The notes beneath the pieces were generated by a model that saw nothing but the letters and a program-made list of their open reading frames with translations, was not told the origin of the DNA and ran no database searches. DNA of 64,000 nucleotides from Proteles cristata cristata (Eukaryota > Chordata > Mammalia > Carnivora > Hyaenidae). The stretch lies in NCBI GenBank assembly GCA_017311185.1, contig JAESUZ010000969.1, positions 310,001 to 374,000 on the forward strand. The letters are read 5' to 3'. Shown one piece after another: positions 25,027-39,235 of the stretch. How positions within the stretch are numbered: the stretch's first letter is position 1; the number at the start of each line of letters is the position of its first letter. The position numbers and the translations under genes were made by a program.

Positions 25027-26150
25027 TTATGTTTGGGATATTTTAGACAGGTATTTTGCACAGATATTTTGGATATGATTATAATGAATTTTGTTTTCTA
25101 TCTTGTAAATAGCAATGGTATTTAGAGTTTCAAACTAAAACAAATCATGAAAAACTACAAGATTTTATACTGACTCCATATATTTTTGATAACTCTGTCA
25201 AATTCCTTAAAGTTGTAAAATTATAGATGCAAGAGATTACAGATGAAAACAAAGAATATTAGGGACAAAATCAAAGTAACATTTCCACATTTAATATACA
25301 GAAAGAACAAGCAGGTACTAATAATTGTAATAAGAGCACTCAGACTGAAGATTTAAGATAGAATAAAATATTAACATCAGCCACAGATTTTCAAAAAGTA
25401 GCATGGTCAGTGAGATAAAACAGTGCAGAAACTCAGGAAAATGTAAAAATGGAAGAATAAACCAGGTGACTGGTAAAAAGTTTACTATTTCTTTTTTCAA
25501 AAATAATTTGAATACTAAGAATATAGTAAGTTTTAGAAAAACTAGAACCCCAGGGAATGAAGGACTATATAATGACGAAATAGCCAAAGTGAAAATAGCA
25601 AATATTCCCAAAGTAAATAAATGGCAAATATAAGGAACTTTTGCTTTTAGGATAGAGTACATTTAAGTATACAGTGAAGGTGCCAATATGGAGTGAAGAT
25701 GAAGTTGCACTAGAGATAAACAATGACAAAATCATTCATAGGAACAAAACAGAATGGTGTCAGGAACACAATATGCAGAGTAAATACTACTGTGGATGGT
25801 AAAATATTGTTTTTGTTATTTATGTTGGTTTTTTTGCCTACCCAGAGATACACATCATAATAAATGTAATGAACTCAGTAAGAAATTTTAAAATACAGCA
25901 AAGGACTATTTTGGGAAGATCAAATGAGGAGACTGAGGACAAATCTCTATGGACCCATACCTTTCTCTAACAACATCTGAAAGTTTGAAAATTCAGATGG
26001 TGGGAGTTACTTCTGGCCAAGGAGTAGCAAAATGGGAATATGAAGGGGAAAAATTATATGATGACAGTACATGCTTTATTATAATAGTCAACACTGGAGT
26101 TCAGGCTGAGAGGAGCAAATGAAGCATAACAGAAAGCAGGGATGAAAAAA
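25027..26150. other. Unique intron, nothing recognised
   Basis: Two overlapping ORFs on opposite strands (25318-25662 minus, 25403-25633 plus) are not recognised as any protein and have no splice or codon evidence. Confidence 0.45.
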
Positions 26151-26169
26151 GCAGGCATCATTATAAAAT

Positions 26170-26645
26170 TATGATTAAATCCAGTCTTCTTCTCACTACT
26201 GCAAAACTTTTCATTACCTGGCCCCTACTTGCATTTCCTATTTTATCTCATTGCTATTACAGCTCTTGCTCAATTCCAGACCCTTGAGTCTTGTCAGAGC
26301 TTCCCAAATTTGCCAAGTTCTTAGGCTCTTTTCTTGAATTTGTCTATCTGGCTGGGTCTCACAATTCAGATCTCAGGACACATTTCCTGACTACCCTTAT
26401 TTAAAGTAGCTCTGAAACCACCATCATACTATCTATGACAATGTTCTATTTATTTTGTCCATACCCTTTAAATGATTTATAATTACTTATGCAACTGTTT
26501 TATATTTGTTTTTCCTCTGCATTCATTTTTTCTCCTGGTAGAGTGAAAGCTTCATGAGAATAGAGATGGTGTTGTAGACCCAACTTCAGTAACAGTGGCA
26601 AGCACATTGTAGGTCCTCAATAAAGACTTTTAAGTGAGTAAATGT
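26170..26645 (+). repeat. L2 LINE 3' end, well preserved
   Basis: 'TTTCCTGACTACCCTTATTT' and 'AAAGTAGCTCTGAAACCACC' match the L2 'CTGACCACCC...AAAATAGC' core. Then 'GTAGAGTGAAAGCTTCATGA', 'GTGGCAAGCACATTGTAGGT' and 'CCTCAATAAAGACTTTTAAG'. Confidence 0.8.
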
Positions 26646-26649
26646 ATAA

Positions 26650-28790
26650 CAAAGGGATAGGAAAATATAATAAGGATGAAGGGAAATTCATTGTAACTAA
26701 GGGTAAGGGAAGGTAGGAAACACAACCAGAAAGTGAAAAGCTACCTAGTATAGAATTATTCATGAAGTTCTTCATCCTGTTAAGTAATGTCTAAATCTAA
26801 GATCCAGCTACTCAATGGATGAATTGTGGAGTATGGAAATGGAAATTTTTGACATCAAAAGTTAGAAGAATCCTAACTTTTATTAGGATACAATAATATA
26901 TAAAAATGATAGCAGAGATTAGCAGAGTGCTGACATGACTGAACAATATGGACAAGTTTAGATTTAATGGCATATTAATTCACTCTGTCTAATTGCTGCT
27001 CACCTACTCAAGTAAATCAGTATTTATTCTAGATGTTGAGGAAACAGATGAGGATTTCATTTATTTTATTATCTAGATACCATCTGCAGCAAAACATGTT
27101 TGTAAAACATTATTATGGACCAATAATTTTATTTCATTTGTCATCACTGCTGTCAGCATTATTTTCTTTCTTTTCTTCATCACCATCACCCTATCTTTAG
27201 GAGAGGCGTTTGTGCCAAGCACTCACAAATCTGCTGACTGTTGAGTAAAACACAGTTTTATGTCTACATTGTCTTTTTTTCACCCTCTATCCTCCTTTTT
27301 TGTCTTCCTTATCCCTGATACAGTGAGATTTTACCCATTTTCAGCTGGAGGGTATTGAAGTAATGGTCCATAGACATAATGAAACAGTGAAAGCTTGGCT
27401 GAAGTTAACATTAAAAAAAAAAAAAAAGAATATCACATAAGTTTTCACTGGCCATATGTTTTTTTTTTTCTTTTTGTGAAACCACTGATCAACATGAGTG
27501 AGAAAACAAATTTAAGTGGCAAGGTATAAACATCTGAAGACTGGGCAAAATGATGCCTTAATATGACAAATGGTATTGCTTGCTTTTATTATTGTACAGA
27601 AATGTCTTCCCTTCAGACACAAATAGAGATACAAAAAGCATAGGCAATAGAAAAATATCACACGTGCTTCAGAGCTTTTTGTTTATGCCCTGGTCGTCTC
27701 TTGATAGTTAAAAAAAAGTCCTTATTCAAACCAGACTTCATTATAAAGAAAAATGCTCTTGATTTAGAGTTTTTGCTGTAGCACCTGTTACATTCTTCCC
27801 CTCTGTCCAATGAGAAAACTCTAATTCACCTACAAGAAAATTTTTTATAAAGAAATAGGGAAAACAAAAACAGAAACTAATTCGATTTCTGAAAAATACA
27901 GATAATGCACCTGTCAACTTGTATTTATTCCAGTGGCCTTCAGTGACATTTTCTAGTGACAGCAGCGAAGATTCCAAAATTGCTTCCATAGGCCCCACAC
28001 AGAGATAGGTAACAGGGGACATTATTAACTTCAACACAGAGCAATTTATTGAAACCCAACACTCCATTATTAAAATATTGGAATTTTTTCCCTCTCTATC
28101 CCTCTCATCACTCTAAATGAATCCACATTCCCTTTTCTTTATCTCTTTCCCTATCCCCCAAAAAAGCCATCTGCTATTTCCTTTATGAAAAAAATAAAAC
28201 CTACAATTAGTGTCTTGTTCATCTTTTATTTCTCAAAAAAAGAGAACTATTATGCAAATACTCTGCAATTTGGTTTCAAATACTCTTTGTAGTGTGATGA
28301 GCAATTTTCCTTAATACAACCCCAGCTTTTTTGCCAGGACTTACTAATAGATTTTGTTAAAAGAGAACTTTCATGTGACTTTTTTACACTCTTCTGATGT
28401 AAACTTTTTGCATGCATATTTAGAATGAAATTATCATTACTCCTTGAGTTGTAATAGAAAAAAAAACATTGTTTATATATTTCATCCTGAAAAAGAAGCC
28501 TAAAATAACCTAAAAATCATTCTTTTACCTTAAATTTCATCATTTTCTTCCTCAAAAAATGGTCTGTACCAAATAATAGTCTCAGTAAATCTGAGAAATA
28601 TGTTTTCTTTGGCTTTTTCTGAAAGCAAATGGTAAGTGATGGCAGTTTTCCTGTTAGTGCAAATTTGTTGTTTGATTTTAGTTGATCCTCAGGAACTAAA
28701 GTATAATTTGACCCAGTTCTTCAGGTACATCTGATGTCAGGTGTTTAGAGCTGTTTTCTTGTTAACACAATAAGCATCTACAGTATGAGG
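26650..28790. other. Unique intron, nothing recognised
   Basis: Poly(A) of about 15 at 27412-27427. The 108-codon minus-strand ORF at 27741-28067 has no recognised similarity. Confidence 0.45.
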
Positions 28791-28794
28791 TGCT

Positions 28795-28955
28795 GATGGA
28801 ACTGAATCAGAAACCCTGAGTCTTAACCCTGATCCTGCCGGTTTTCATATGACCTGGGGCAGTAAGCTCACCACATTGGTTTTCTCCTTTTACAGCTGAG
28901 AATCACTGCCTCCTTTGACTGCTTCTAGGCTTATAAGGAGGATCAAACCACCATT
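28795..28955 (+). repeat. MIR SINE remnant
   Basis: 'CCTGAGTCTTAACCCTGATC', 'CATATGACCTGGGGCAGTAA', 'TTTTACAGCTGAGAATCACT', 'AAGGAGGATCAAACC' follow MIR order. Confidence 0.6.
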
Positions 28956-29006
28956 GCAAGTTACTCCTTTTGCAATGGATTTCAGATACATTTCTTGGCA
29001 GTGTTC

Positions 29007-29169
29007 CAGAGGTCCTCAACTTTCCTATTCCTTACAGTAGCTTTACCTGGGGAGCTTGCTACAAATACAGCTTTGTGATCAATTTCTAGACCAGATTATC
29101 TAGGAGTGGGGCCAGGATAACTACCTGTAATGACACACCTCATGCTCATGAAAGACTGAGAGCCACTAG
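29007..29169. mobile_element. MER5-like hAT-Charlie MITE
   Basis: Terminal inverted repeats CAGAGGTCCTCAAC and GACTGAGAGCCACTAG (reverse complement CTAGTGGCTCTCAGTC) match the MER5 end. Interior 'TTTACCTGGGGAGCTTGCTA' and 'CTAGGAGTGGGGCCAGGATA' are characteristic. No clear 8-bp target duplication remains. Confidence 0.85.
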
Positions 29170-29171
29170 AA

Positions 29172-30720
29172 GAGAAATAGAGAAAATGCAATCAATATAA
29201 AGCTAATGTAATTAGATAATATCTAATTTTGTGTTTTATTAAATTTATTTAATTTGATTACATGTTTTGCTTATTTGTTGGTTTATATGTGTATTTCTAT
29301 ATGTGTGCATATCAGAATTCAGTGAAGGAATCCTGTGGTTACTTTCAATATTAATGTTAATAATTAATTAATGAATAACAATACTGGATTAAATAACAGG
29401 TAATATTACTTGCTAACATTCCTATCTGTGTTCTCCTTATAACCACATTGATTTACTTTATTTCAAATGTTTACTAAAATATGCAGCAAATACAACCAAA
29501 ATATTTCTACTTTTTGGACCCAGATGAGGCCATATTCATACTAATGACTCAAATTTCTGGCCTTGCTCATGATGCAGAAACTCCAGCCCATAAAGAAATT
29601 TCCCCAAATAGCTTGGGCAGTTGCTGAGTGTCTCATAGTACCTAAAAACTACTCAGTGCTCTCTGGGCTGCTAGTCCTCAAGGTGTTGCTATGGTGGTGG
29701 GCTCATCAAGGAAGCATTAAAACTGGTATCCTCCCTGTTCTTTGCCTCTGGTTGCCTAGGGCTATTGGGGAGGAAGAATGGCAGCATCTTCTTGGAAGCT
29801 ATCTGGAAAACAATAACTTCAGCTGCTTACAGAGACTCAGAACAGTCTTTTGAGTCGGGCTGATAGCATTTTATCAGCTTATTTTTTCTGTTTGGCATGT
29901 AAGGTCCTATTTGTTCTAAATTGTAGTAAATATACTTAAATATATTTAAGTTATAATATAAATATATATATATATTTAAGTTATAAAATATAACTATCAT
30001 ATGTCCAATTTTATCTTCATTAAACAAAAATAACATGATTATGATAAGAAATTAGAGCTGTTTTCTCATTTCATGAAATGATAAAGTTGAAGTAGACAAT
30101 TTTTCATGGTCTCACTCAGCTATCATATTTTATGATTCTGTGACTAATACATAACTTGAAATTTTGGAAATGAAATAAAATTGAGTAAAGGCAAATTTAT
30201 GGAGTAAATTCTAAGGTTTGTTTTTCTACATAAATCCACAATTGTCATATTGCTTATCATTGTTTTAAGTTTTGATATTTATAATTTATAAATTACACAT
30301 GTGTATTCTATCTGACTCCAGACTAATAATGGATGACTTACCTTTGGTTCACCTTGTACTTTGTACAAATAATTACATTTGTATGGATTATTGTACTCCA
30401 GAACCAAAAATCAAAAGTTAAAAATCTGCAGTGTAAGTCAAGATTCAATATAAACTTACTTAGCAGTGGGTAAAATCAAATATTATCCATATTACAAAAG
30501 ACAAAATACTAATATTAATTTTATATGCATTTATTTCTATAACATTGTCCATCTTAATAAGTGTATAGTCTTTGTTTTTCACTTAATTTTACTTGAATTA
30601 AATCACTTTAAGAATATAATAGCTGTAGTAGTGTCTTTTCATTTTTAATGGTTTCCATTGAATGAGAATACATTTCCAAAATTATTATTAGCCCCATTAA
30701 TATAGTGAGTGCTATAAAGG
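29172..30720. other. Unique intron just upstream of the exon
   Basis: No repeat recognised except AT-rich low complexity at 29930-29985. The 96-codon ORF at 29563-29853 has no recognised similarity. Confidence 0.5.
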
Positions 30721-30759
30721 AATTTGATTTGAAATTAGTTTTTGTTTTTGTTTTAATAG
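30721..30759 (+). promoter_or_regulatory. ERBB4: Splice acceptor of the ERBB4 exon
   Basis: The acceptor AG is at 30758-30759. It is preceded by a T-rich tract broken by two G (30739-30755), so it is a moderate rather than a strong acceptor. A second AG at 30737-30738 lies 21 nt upstream. Use of it would add TTT TTG TTT TTG TTT TAA, with an in-frame stop, so it is not a usable alternative. The likely branch adenosine is then in 30725-30735 (for example A30727), just upstream of that AG. The branch site is inferred. Confidence 0.85.
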
Positions 30760-32385
<1,626 letters not shown>

Positions 32386-32389
32386 TTCC

Positions 32390-32990
32390 CTGAATAATTG
32401 CACTGTTTAAAGCCATTTTGCCTGTGTAAATGCCATCCTTTCTGCTTAGAAATCTTTCCTCATAGCTTCTTGATCACATACCATGATCCTTTTCATCCAT
32501 CGTTGCTGATTGGGTTCCTCCCCTTATGGACCCTTCCCTACTCAACCTTTTTCTCCAAACAGAAGCGAATTCTTTTGTGTCTCCATTGGTTTCGGTCATT
32601 GGTATCTTGAACACATTTTTATTATTTAAGTGGTATACTATGTAGTTTACGTAATTGTCTAACTGTATGACAAGTTTATTTAGTCATTAACATTTTAATA
32701 AACATTTGTAGACACCTTCCATGTAGTGGATGCTATGCTGCCTGAATTGTCTAGGGACAAAAAACATGGACATGGGCTGGTTGTCTTTGTATACCCTAAT
32801 GGCCAGAATAGTTAACAGATAAAACAATTAATAATGGGATTATACTCAATATTTTGGTTCACATTTTAAAGAAAAATAATTACAGGGGACACTTAAGGAA
32901 GGCACCCTTGATTCCTGAGGGAGAAGATTTGGCTATTGGATTAAAATTTAGGCAGAAGAAAGATTCCACAAGAACCATATAGATATGATG
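32390..32990. repeat. L2-like remnants, two pieces in opposite orientation
   Basis: 32390-32690 reads as sense L2 ('TAGAAATCTTTCCTCATAGC', 'GTGTCTCCATTGGTTTCGGT'). 32690-32990 reads as antisense L2/MIR type ('TTTTAATAAACATTTGTAGA', 'GGGACACTTAAGGAAGGCAC'). Both are strongly diverged. Confidence 0.4.
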
Positions 32991-33303
32991 ACCTTGTAAC
33001 TTATCATCCAACTGGAACATTTTTGGGAGTGAAAGAAGGCTCTATCACTAGTTACACAAAGACAACAGGGACACAAATTCCTTAATCAGAACAAGGTATG
33101 TGGCAACCTTGTGTAGCATGAACAGTTTGGATTTAATTATAAATACAGTAGATATTGAAGTATTTTACATTCTAACGGAACATTGCCAGTTTATGTATGG
33201 AGCTGAGATCAAGGCAATCCAAGAATTAAAATGAGGATACCAGTCAGAAGTCTGGGGGTAATGAAAATAAGGAGAAGTAAATAGGATTAAGATATATTTT
33301 TGA

Positions 33304-33510
33304 GGGGCACCTGGGTGGCTCAGTTGGTTTAGTGTCCGACTTAGGCTCAGTTCATGATCTCGCGGTTCGTGGGTTTGAGCACCGCATCGTGTTCTCTGCT
33401 GACAGCTCAGAACCTGGAGCCTGTTTTGGTTTCTGTTTCTCCCTTTCTCTCTGCCCCTCCGCTGCTCATGCTTTGTCTCTCCCTGTCTCAAAAATAAATA
33501 AACTATAAAA
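33304..33510 (+). mobile_element. CAN-SINE with perfect target duplication
   Basis: GGGGCACCTGGGTGGCTCAG through AAAAATAAATAAACTATAAA. Exact 15-bp duplication AAGATATATTTTTGA at 33289-33303 and 33511-33525. Confidence 0.97.
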
Positions 33511-33944
33511 AAGATATATTTTTGAAATAAATTTAGGCATCTGAATGCTGATAAGTTGTGGGAAATACGGTGGTGCTCTTTCCTGAGCTGGTGAAGTCTG
33601 AGGGATTGAACATAGTTGTAGAAAAAAATTCAAGAGTTCAGTTCCAGACATGGCAAATTGCAAAGGTTTATAGAACATGAAAGTGGAGCTTTAGATTAAG
33701 TTGTTGAATTTGGTTGCAACTCTCAATATAGACTGAAGAGTTATAGGTATTTAAATATATAGGAAAATTTGCAATTACCTAGCTACTAATTCAGTCTGAT
33801 TCATATTTCTTCCCAGCAGCAAAAATTGGTATAGTAGCCATTCAGTAAACATTATTAAATATTTTTGATGCATGAAGAACATGAAAAAGTCTACCCATAA
33901 GGAGGGAACCCTTCCTTCATCTTTTTTTTCTATTTTGGGGCAGA

Positions 33945-34125
33945 CTTGTGTAGTGGAAATAGGTTTAGGATCAGAAGGAGCTACATTAGTATGTTGGTCC
34001 CCACTTTTTGGTTTTGTGAGTTTGAGTGAATTATTCAACCTTTTTTAATTTTTGTCTTAATGTATGAACAGAGTTCATAATCACTACCTTCTTATTTCCA
34101 AAATGAGTATAATGGTATCTACTTC
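33945..34125 (+). repeat. MIR SINE, 5' part (split by an LTR)
   Basis: 'TGTGTAGTGGAAATAGGTTT' and 'TTATTTCCAAAATGAGTATA' follow the MIR consensus. It is interrupted at the ACCTACCTCATAG position by the LTR. Confidence 0.75.
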
Positions 34126-34585
34126 TGGTAGGCCAAAACTCCCTACCCTGAAATATGTTATATCCCATCCACAGCACCTATGAATATGTTACTTTGCATG
34201 TTAAAAGGGAATTGTGAATGTTATTAAATTAAGGAATTTGAGATGAAGAGATTATCCTGGATCATCCAAGTGGGCCTAATGTACTCTAAGAATTCTTGTA
34301 AGTAGGAGGCAGAAGGATCAGAGTAAGTGAAGATATAAAAATGGAAGCAAAGCTAGAGTGATGTGCATTGAAGATACAGAAGGACCACAGGCTGGAAAAT
34401 AGAATCTACCTCTAGAAAGGGAGTAGATTCTCCTTACAATACTCAGGACTGCCGCGCCTTGATTTTATTCCAGTTTACAAACCAATTTGGGACTTCTGAC
34501 GTCCACAACTATAAAAAAATAAATCTGTATTGTTTTAAGCCATTAAATCTATGGTAATTAGATACAGCAATAAAAAAACTAATAT
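34126..34585 (+). mobile_element. ERVL-MaLR solo LTR (MLT1-like) inserted in a MIR
   Basis: MLT1 features in order: 'GGCCAAAACTCCCTACCCTG', 'GATTATCCTGGATCATCCAA', 'GAAGATACAGAAGGACCACA', 'AATAAATCTGTATTGTTTTA', 'AAGCCATTAAATCTATGGTA', end ACTAATAT. It is flanked by 5-bp duplications ACTTC (34121-34125 and 34586-34590), the size expected for ERVL/MaLR integration. Non-coding. Confidence 0.88.
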
Positions 34586-34670
34586 ACTTCCTCATAGTGG
34601 TTTGCAAATATTAAATAAAACAGTCCAATGTAGCTTCCTTGGCTCAGTCCCTGGAACATGGAGCTGTTTA
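34586..34670 (+). repeat. MIR SINE, 3' part (continues 33945-34125)
   Basis: 'CTCATAGTGGTTTGCAAATA' and 'TCAGTCCCTGGAACATGG' continue the MIR exactly where the first part stops. Confidence 0.75.
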
Positions 34671-34999
34671 AAAACAATCTCTTTTTTATTAAGTGTAAGA
34701 TGAAAGCCTCAACACAGAGAATTGTTTTAAAAATGTCTATAAAATGTAAGTAATATGGTCTGAGTAAACACAAGTATTTTTAAAATAGTTATTCCAGTAA
34801 CTTAGAGGCTTTGTCTTCTTTGCTTTCAATTCTTACCAAGAAAGGCTCATGAAGGTAAGATAGCATCATAATTGCTTCAATACTCATTTTGTTTGGCTGC
34901 ATCCTTTTTTTTTTTCAATGATAAACTTGGGGATACTGTAAAATAACTGATGTATATTAGTGTTATAACATACCTGTGGGAAATACAACAATATGTAGG

Positions 35000-35205
35000 A
35001 AAATAATAATTATGGCTACCATCAACCAGCTCTTACTCTGTGCAAACCACTACTCTGTATATTTTTTTCATTAATTAGTCTCATCACAGACCTATGCAGT
35101 AAGTATCATTAAGATTTTCATTTCACAGATAAAATCACAGAGACTGTAAGTTACTTGATTAAATTCCTATGGCTAATACATAAATAGTGGAATCACTAAT
35201 CTGTG
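35000..35205 (-). repeat. MIR SINE remnant
   Basis: 'CATTAATTAGTCTCATCACA', 'GATTTTCATTTCACAGATAA', 'TAAATAGTGGAATCACTAAT': antisense MIR. Confidence 0.7.
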
Positions 35206-35639
35206 TTTTTATATATAAGGTAGACAGTATTTTTAACAAGTTTTACCCATATTGCCAGTTTCCTTTCCATATTTCCTTCAGTACATCATTCTACAAAACT
35301 CTATGTCATAGAAAATACAAATTTAAACACCAAAATTGTTTGGCAGCCATATTAACTCTGTAAATGCTGTATTTGGAACTTGGTTTAATTTGATAAGCAG
35401 AGCAGGATATATTATTATTTAATGTTCATGTAATACTATATGCCTTCCTGGTACTTTATGAATCCAGGATAGAAATAACGATGAGAATTCCTTCCTTCAC
35501 ACTTGTTGCTAACAAGTTGGGCAAGCCGTTTTTAAGACAACTTAGCAGATTCTAAAAAGTGTATGTGAATTTAGAGTAACAGAACTTCATGGTGAGTAAC
35601 ACCAATGATGACTGAGTCTATGTGGATAAAGCATGTCTT

Positions 35640-35830
35640 ATACACTTGGCATCTGCTTGGTTATTTAGGTGCATTGTGTTGTTTAATCTTTACTGAAACT
35701 CTAGCAGGCATGGCTTATTATTCTTCTAATTTATAGACCAGAAAAATAGGAGAATTAAGTCCTAATGGAGAAAACAATAGATTGAAATACCTGTGTTCTA
35801 AGCAGGGAACTCTGGTACCTGATTAAGATC
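35640..35830 (-). repeat. Possible MIR remnant
   Basis: 'TAATCTTTACTGAAACTCTA' and 'TTATAGACCAGAAAAATAGG' fit antisense MIR, heavily decayed. Confidence 0.45.
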
Positions 35831-36199
35831 TTTAAGCCATTTAGCACCCTCCTCTCCAAACACATACACATCACTGCAGATTAAAGCCCCTTGCTGTCCT
35901 CAACAGCACTTCTGAATATGGAGCATGACATCTGTAGTGGTGTCTCATCGTTTATCCCATGAAACAAAAGGTTCTATCATGAATAATACTTTTCATTTTC
36001 TTCATGAGAATTGTTTTATTCCCTTCTCATCAGCATCTATGTTACATTTTCTGGGAAAGCCTTAGATACTCATTCAACTTTGGGGAATTTTTTGAGCCAA
36101 TATTTTATTTATAAAATATTTTGATAAAGTAAGCTCAAAACTTCTGTGAACAATTATGTAATGTAGATACTGATCACATGTGCCACTATAAATTAGAGG

Positions 36200-36424
36200 T
36201 TTTTTTTTTTTAATGTCTTAAGAGTTTATTCATTTATTTTGAGAGAAGCACACATGAGGAGGGGGTGCAGAGAGATGGAGTGAGAGAGAGAGAAAATCCC
36301 AAGCAGGCTCAGCGCCTTCAGCTCAAGGCCTGATGTGGGGCTCAAACCCATGAACTGTGAGGTGACGACCTGAGCCAGAAGTCAAGAGTTGGAGGCTTCA
36401 CTGACTTATCCACCAGGAGCCCCA
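36200..36424 (-). mobile_element. CAN-SINE, minus strand
   Basis: Antisense poly(T)/TTTATTCATTTATTTTGAGA tail, GA domain, 'ATCCCAAGCAGGCTCAGCGC', head end 'ATCCACCAGGAGCCCC'. Short target duplication AAATTAGA at 36190-36197 and 36425-36432. Confidence 0.93.
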
Positions 36425-36459
36425 AAATTAGAAATTTAAAATGTGTAATTCAGCACTAG

Positions 36460-36660
36460 TTTGTGTTGAGCAGACAGACTCTAGAACCAGTGTGACTGGG
36501 CTCTGTTTCCAGATCCATCACTTGTCAGCTGTGTCCCCTTAGATAAGCCAATCTCTTGAGCCTCCTGAAAAGGGGGGATAATAAAAGTACTTATTTCATG
36601 GAGTAATTATGAAAACAAGGTAATATTCTCTGCTTAAAGTGCTGCTGAGCATACAATAAG
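36460..36660 (+). repeat. MIR SINE remnant
   Basis: 'AGACTCTAGAACCAGTGTGA', 'CATCACTTGTCAGCTGTGTC', 'GGGGATAATAAAAGTACTTA': sense MIR in full order. Confidence 0.85.
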
Positions 36661-37639
36661 AATGTATACTCTGTGTTCTTTTGAATATATTTGATATGAA
36701 GGCAATAGGGAAAGACACTTAGATTCATAGTTAAAACGCTCTAATGATGTTATTTTTAAAATACTCAATTTTTGAATGTCAGCTATAAAAGATGTAGCAT
36801 TTGTTCTTAGGTGATGCTGGGGATAGGAAGAGAGAATCCTATGATTAATATTTAATATTTCTGATTTTCGGAAAAAAGCCATGGTGTTAATGGCATAGGT
36901 AAATCTCATTTAATAACAATTCCCAGTTTAAATGAAAATAGAAGTTATTTTTCCTAGTCAGATAGCCACAATTTGAAAGAGACATAGATAGCTTATATAT
37001 TTATACATTTTATAATATTTTACATTTACATTTTATATCTTATTTAATTTACCATTTTTACCAGTATTATGTAACTTTGAATGCATTATATATTCTAATA
37101 AATTATCAATAGATCTTTAGAAAAATAGTGTAGCATGAATCTGAGACAAAGGTAAAATTATATTCAGAATATATACCTTCAGTGACTTTTCCCAGGGTCA
37201 TGCTGCAAACTAGTCCAAGGATGAAGAATAATGGCCAAGTCATTGATTATCTCATGAAGATACATCATTCAGTTTTTCCCCACTAAAGAAGGAGCCTGAT
37301 AAGTGAATACTTGCAAGGTCTCTGTCTATTATTTAGATCTATGTTTTCATTAGACATTTGAGATTTAAAAATCAAAGGAGAATATCTGTGGTCTTTAGGA
37401 AAGATTCATTTATTTATTCATTTAAAAAATTTTGTTATAATGTATAGTTACCATCTCAAGATCCAGGGTTTCAAGAAAGAGCAATAGCCATAAGCCCCTC
37501 TATCATGATTTTTATATTCTATTGGGAAAGATAGATAGAAAAACCAAGTAGACAAAAAACATCACCTCATATGGTGAGAGATGAGAGACAGTGCCATCCA
37601 TTGGTATTTTAGGGAAGAATTTAGAAGGAAGTAGTATTG

Positions 37640-37800
37640 TGTTCCTAGTTTAGTTCCACCACTTATCATCTGTATGGCTTAGCCAAATTCCTTACTGTGT
37701 CTAAATCTATTTCCTCATCATCTATAAAATGGGTAACAGCCTCCATTTGTCCAGCTGTTGTGATGGTTAAATATGGTCATAGATTGGCTTCACACATTTG
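37640..37800 (+). repeat. MIR SINE remnant
   Basis: 'CCACTTATCATCTGTATGGC', 'TTTCCTCATCATCTATAAAA', 'TGGGTAACAGCCTCC': sense MIR. Confidence 0.75.
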
Positions 37801-37975
37801 CTACCAAAGATTTAGTGCTTAACATGTTATTATAGTATTTATTAAAATTATAATTATTTAATATTTATTAGCATCAAAATTAATTTAGACATGACTTTTA
37901 CAGAAAGATAGCATAGTGTAACAGAAAGAATATGAACTATAGAGAAATAAAATCTGGGTTTACATTCTGAATCTA

Positions 37976-38200
37976 GGGGCGCCTGGGTGACTCAGTCAGT
38001 TAAACGTCCAACTTCAGCTCAGGTCATGACCTCACGGTTGGTGGGTTTGAGCCCCGCATCAGGCTTTGTGCTGACAGTTATCTCAAAGCCTGGAGCCTGC
38101 TTCGGATTCTGTTTCTCCCTCTCTCTCTGACCCTCCCCTGCTCATGCTGCCTCTTTCTCTCAGAAATAAATAAAATGTTAAAATTTAAAAAAATAAATAA
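37976..38200 (+). mobile_element. CAN-SINE, near-consensus head
   Basis: Starts with the canonical GGGGCGCCTGGGTGACTCAG and ends CTCAGAAATAAATAAAATG. Target duplication ATTCTGAATCTA (37964-37975) and ATTCTGAACCTA (38201-38212), one mismatch. Confidence 0.96.
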
Positions 38201-38494
38201 ATTCTGAACCTAATTGTGAGAACTTGGAGACCCATTTTTCCATTTTGCTAAACGAGAATACTTGTGTCTGCATAAAATGAAGCAAACCTATGTTTTCAAA
38301 TTTAAATTAATAAATAGGAGCAACTGATGTTAATCTGAAAAAATAGAAGTTTCTACAGAACAGGAATATATATATATATATATTTCTTTATTCATTTGTA
38401 CTCATTTATTATATTCTTTTATCATTTGTACTCATTTATTATTATATTTATGAATATTAAAAATTTTCTTAGAGACCGTACTAAGACTATACTG

Positions 38495-38735
38495 ACTAAG
38501 GAAAACAGATTTTGGAATTAGAAATATTTAGCTTCAAATGACAACTACCAGTCTATAGCTGTAAAATTTTTGCCAAGTTTTTTAAACTCTCTGAACTTCC
38601 TTATCTAAACACCAGGATAATATTTAGCTCATAGAGTGTTTAAAACAATTAAATAAAACAGTAAAATGTGTCACTATATTAATATATTGCCTAACATATA
38701 GTATCCCTCAATAAATATTGACATTGTTTTTTTTT
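38495..38735 (+). repeat. MIR SINE remnant
   Basis: 'TAGCTGTAAAATTTTTGCCA', 'CTCTCTGAACTTCCTTATCT', 'GCTCATAGAGTGTTTAAAAC', 'TATCCCTCAATAAATATTGA': sense MIR to its 3' end. Confidence 0.8.
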
Positions 38736-39235
38736 CCTTTAAATTACATGTATCAGTGCTCTCAAGACCGTCCATTTCAGAAGATTGCTGTACCTTTGTA
38801 CAATTAAAGAGTTCACTTGAAATATTTTTCCAGGACAATATACAAATCTGCCCCAGAGAAGTTCTTCCATCATTTCCTCATGTTAAATGAAACTGAATTT
38901 GATCTGAGATAACAGATTAGAGAAACATTACATTATTTAGTTTCTAAGTTAAAATTATTCCAAGTTGGTGCTCACCTATCAAAGTTGGTTAGGAACTCCA
39001 TTTTAATCATGTATTGGGAGGCCCCGACAAGGATTCTTGTGGGGATATTGAAGCATCTGATGAGAGATATATGATTCTTGACAGACAGGGGCAGTCTGCA
39101 CTTTTCTGATCTTTATAATTGGTACATAAATGTATTCCTTGTTCAGCTCCATGGGACCTGAGTTCTCCAATCTCTCTGTTAGGTATGCCTAGTCATCATG
39201 ACCTCCAAATCATTTTCTTTCTCTCTGTTTTATTT

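Larger units (their letters stand above)
1..30759 (+). other. ERBB4: ERBB4 intron 19, 3' part (non-coding)
   Basis: All sequence before the exon is interpreted as the end of the preceding ERBB4 intron, because the exon is internal and no other exon-like segment with splice sites and family similarity was seen. It is AT-rich with no CpG island. Contents are interspersed repeats, listed separately, and unique intronic DNA. ORFs of 60-110 codons occur throughout on both strands, but none has recognisable similarity or supporting signals. Confidence 0.85.
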
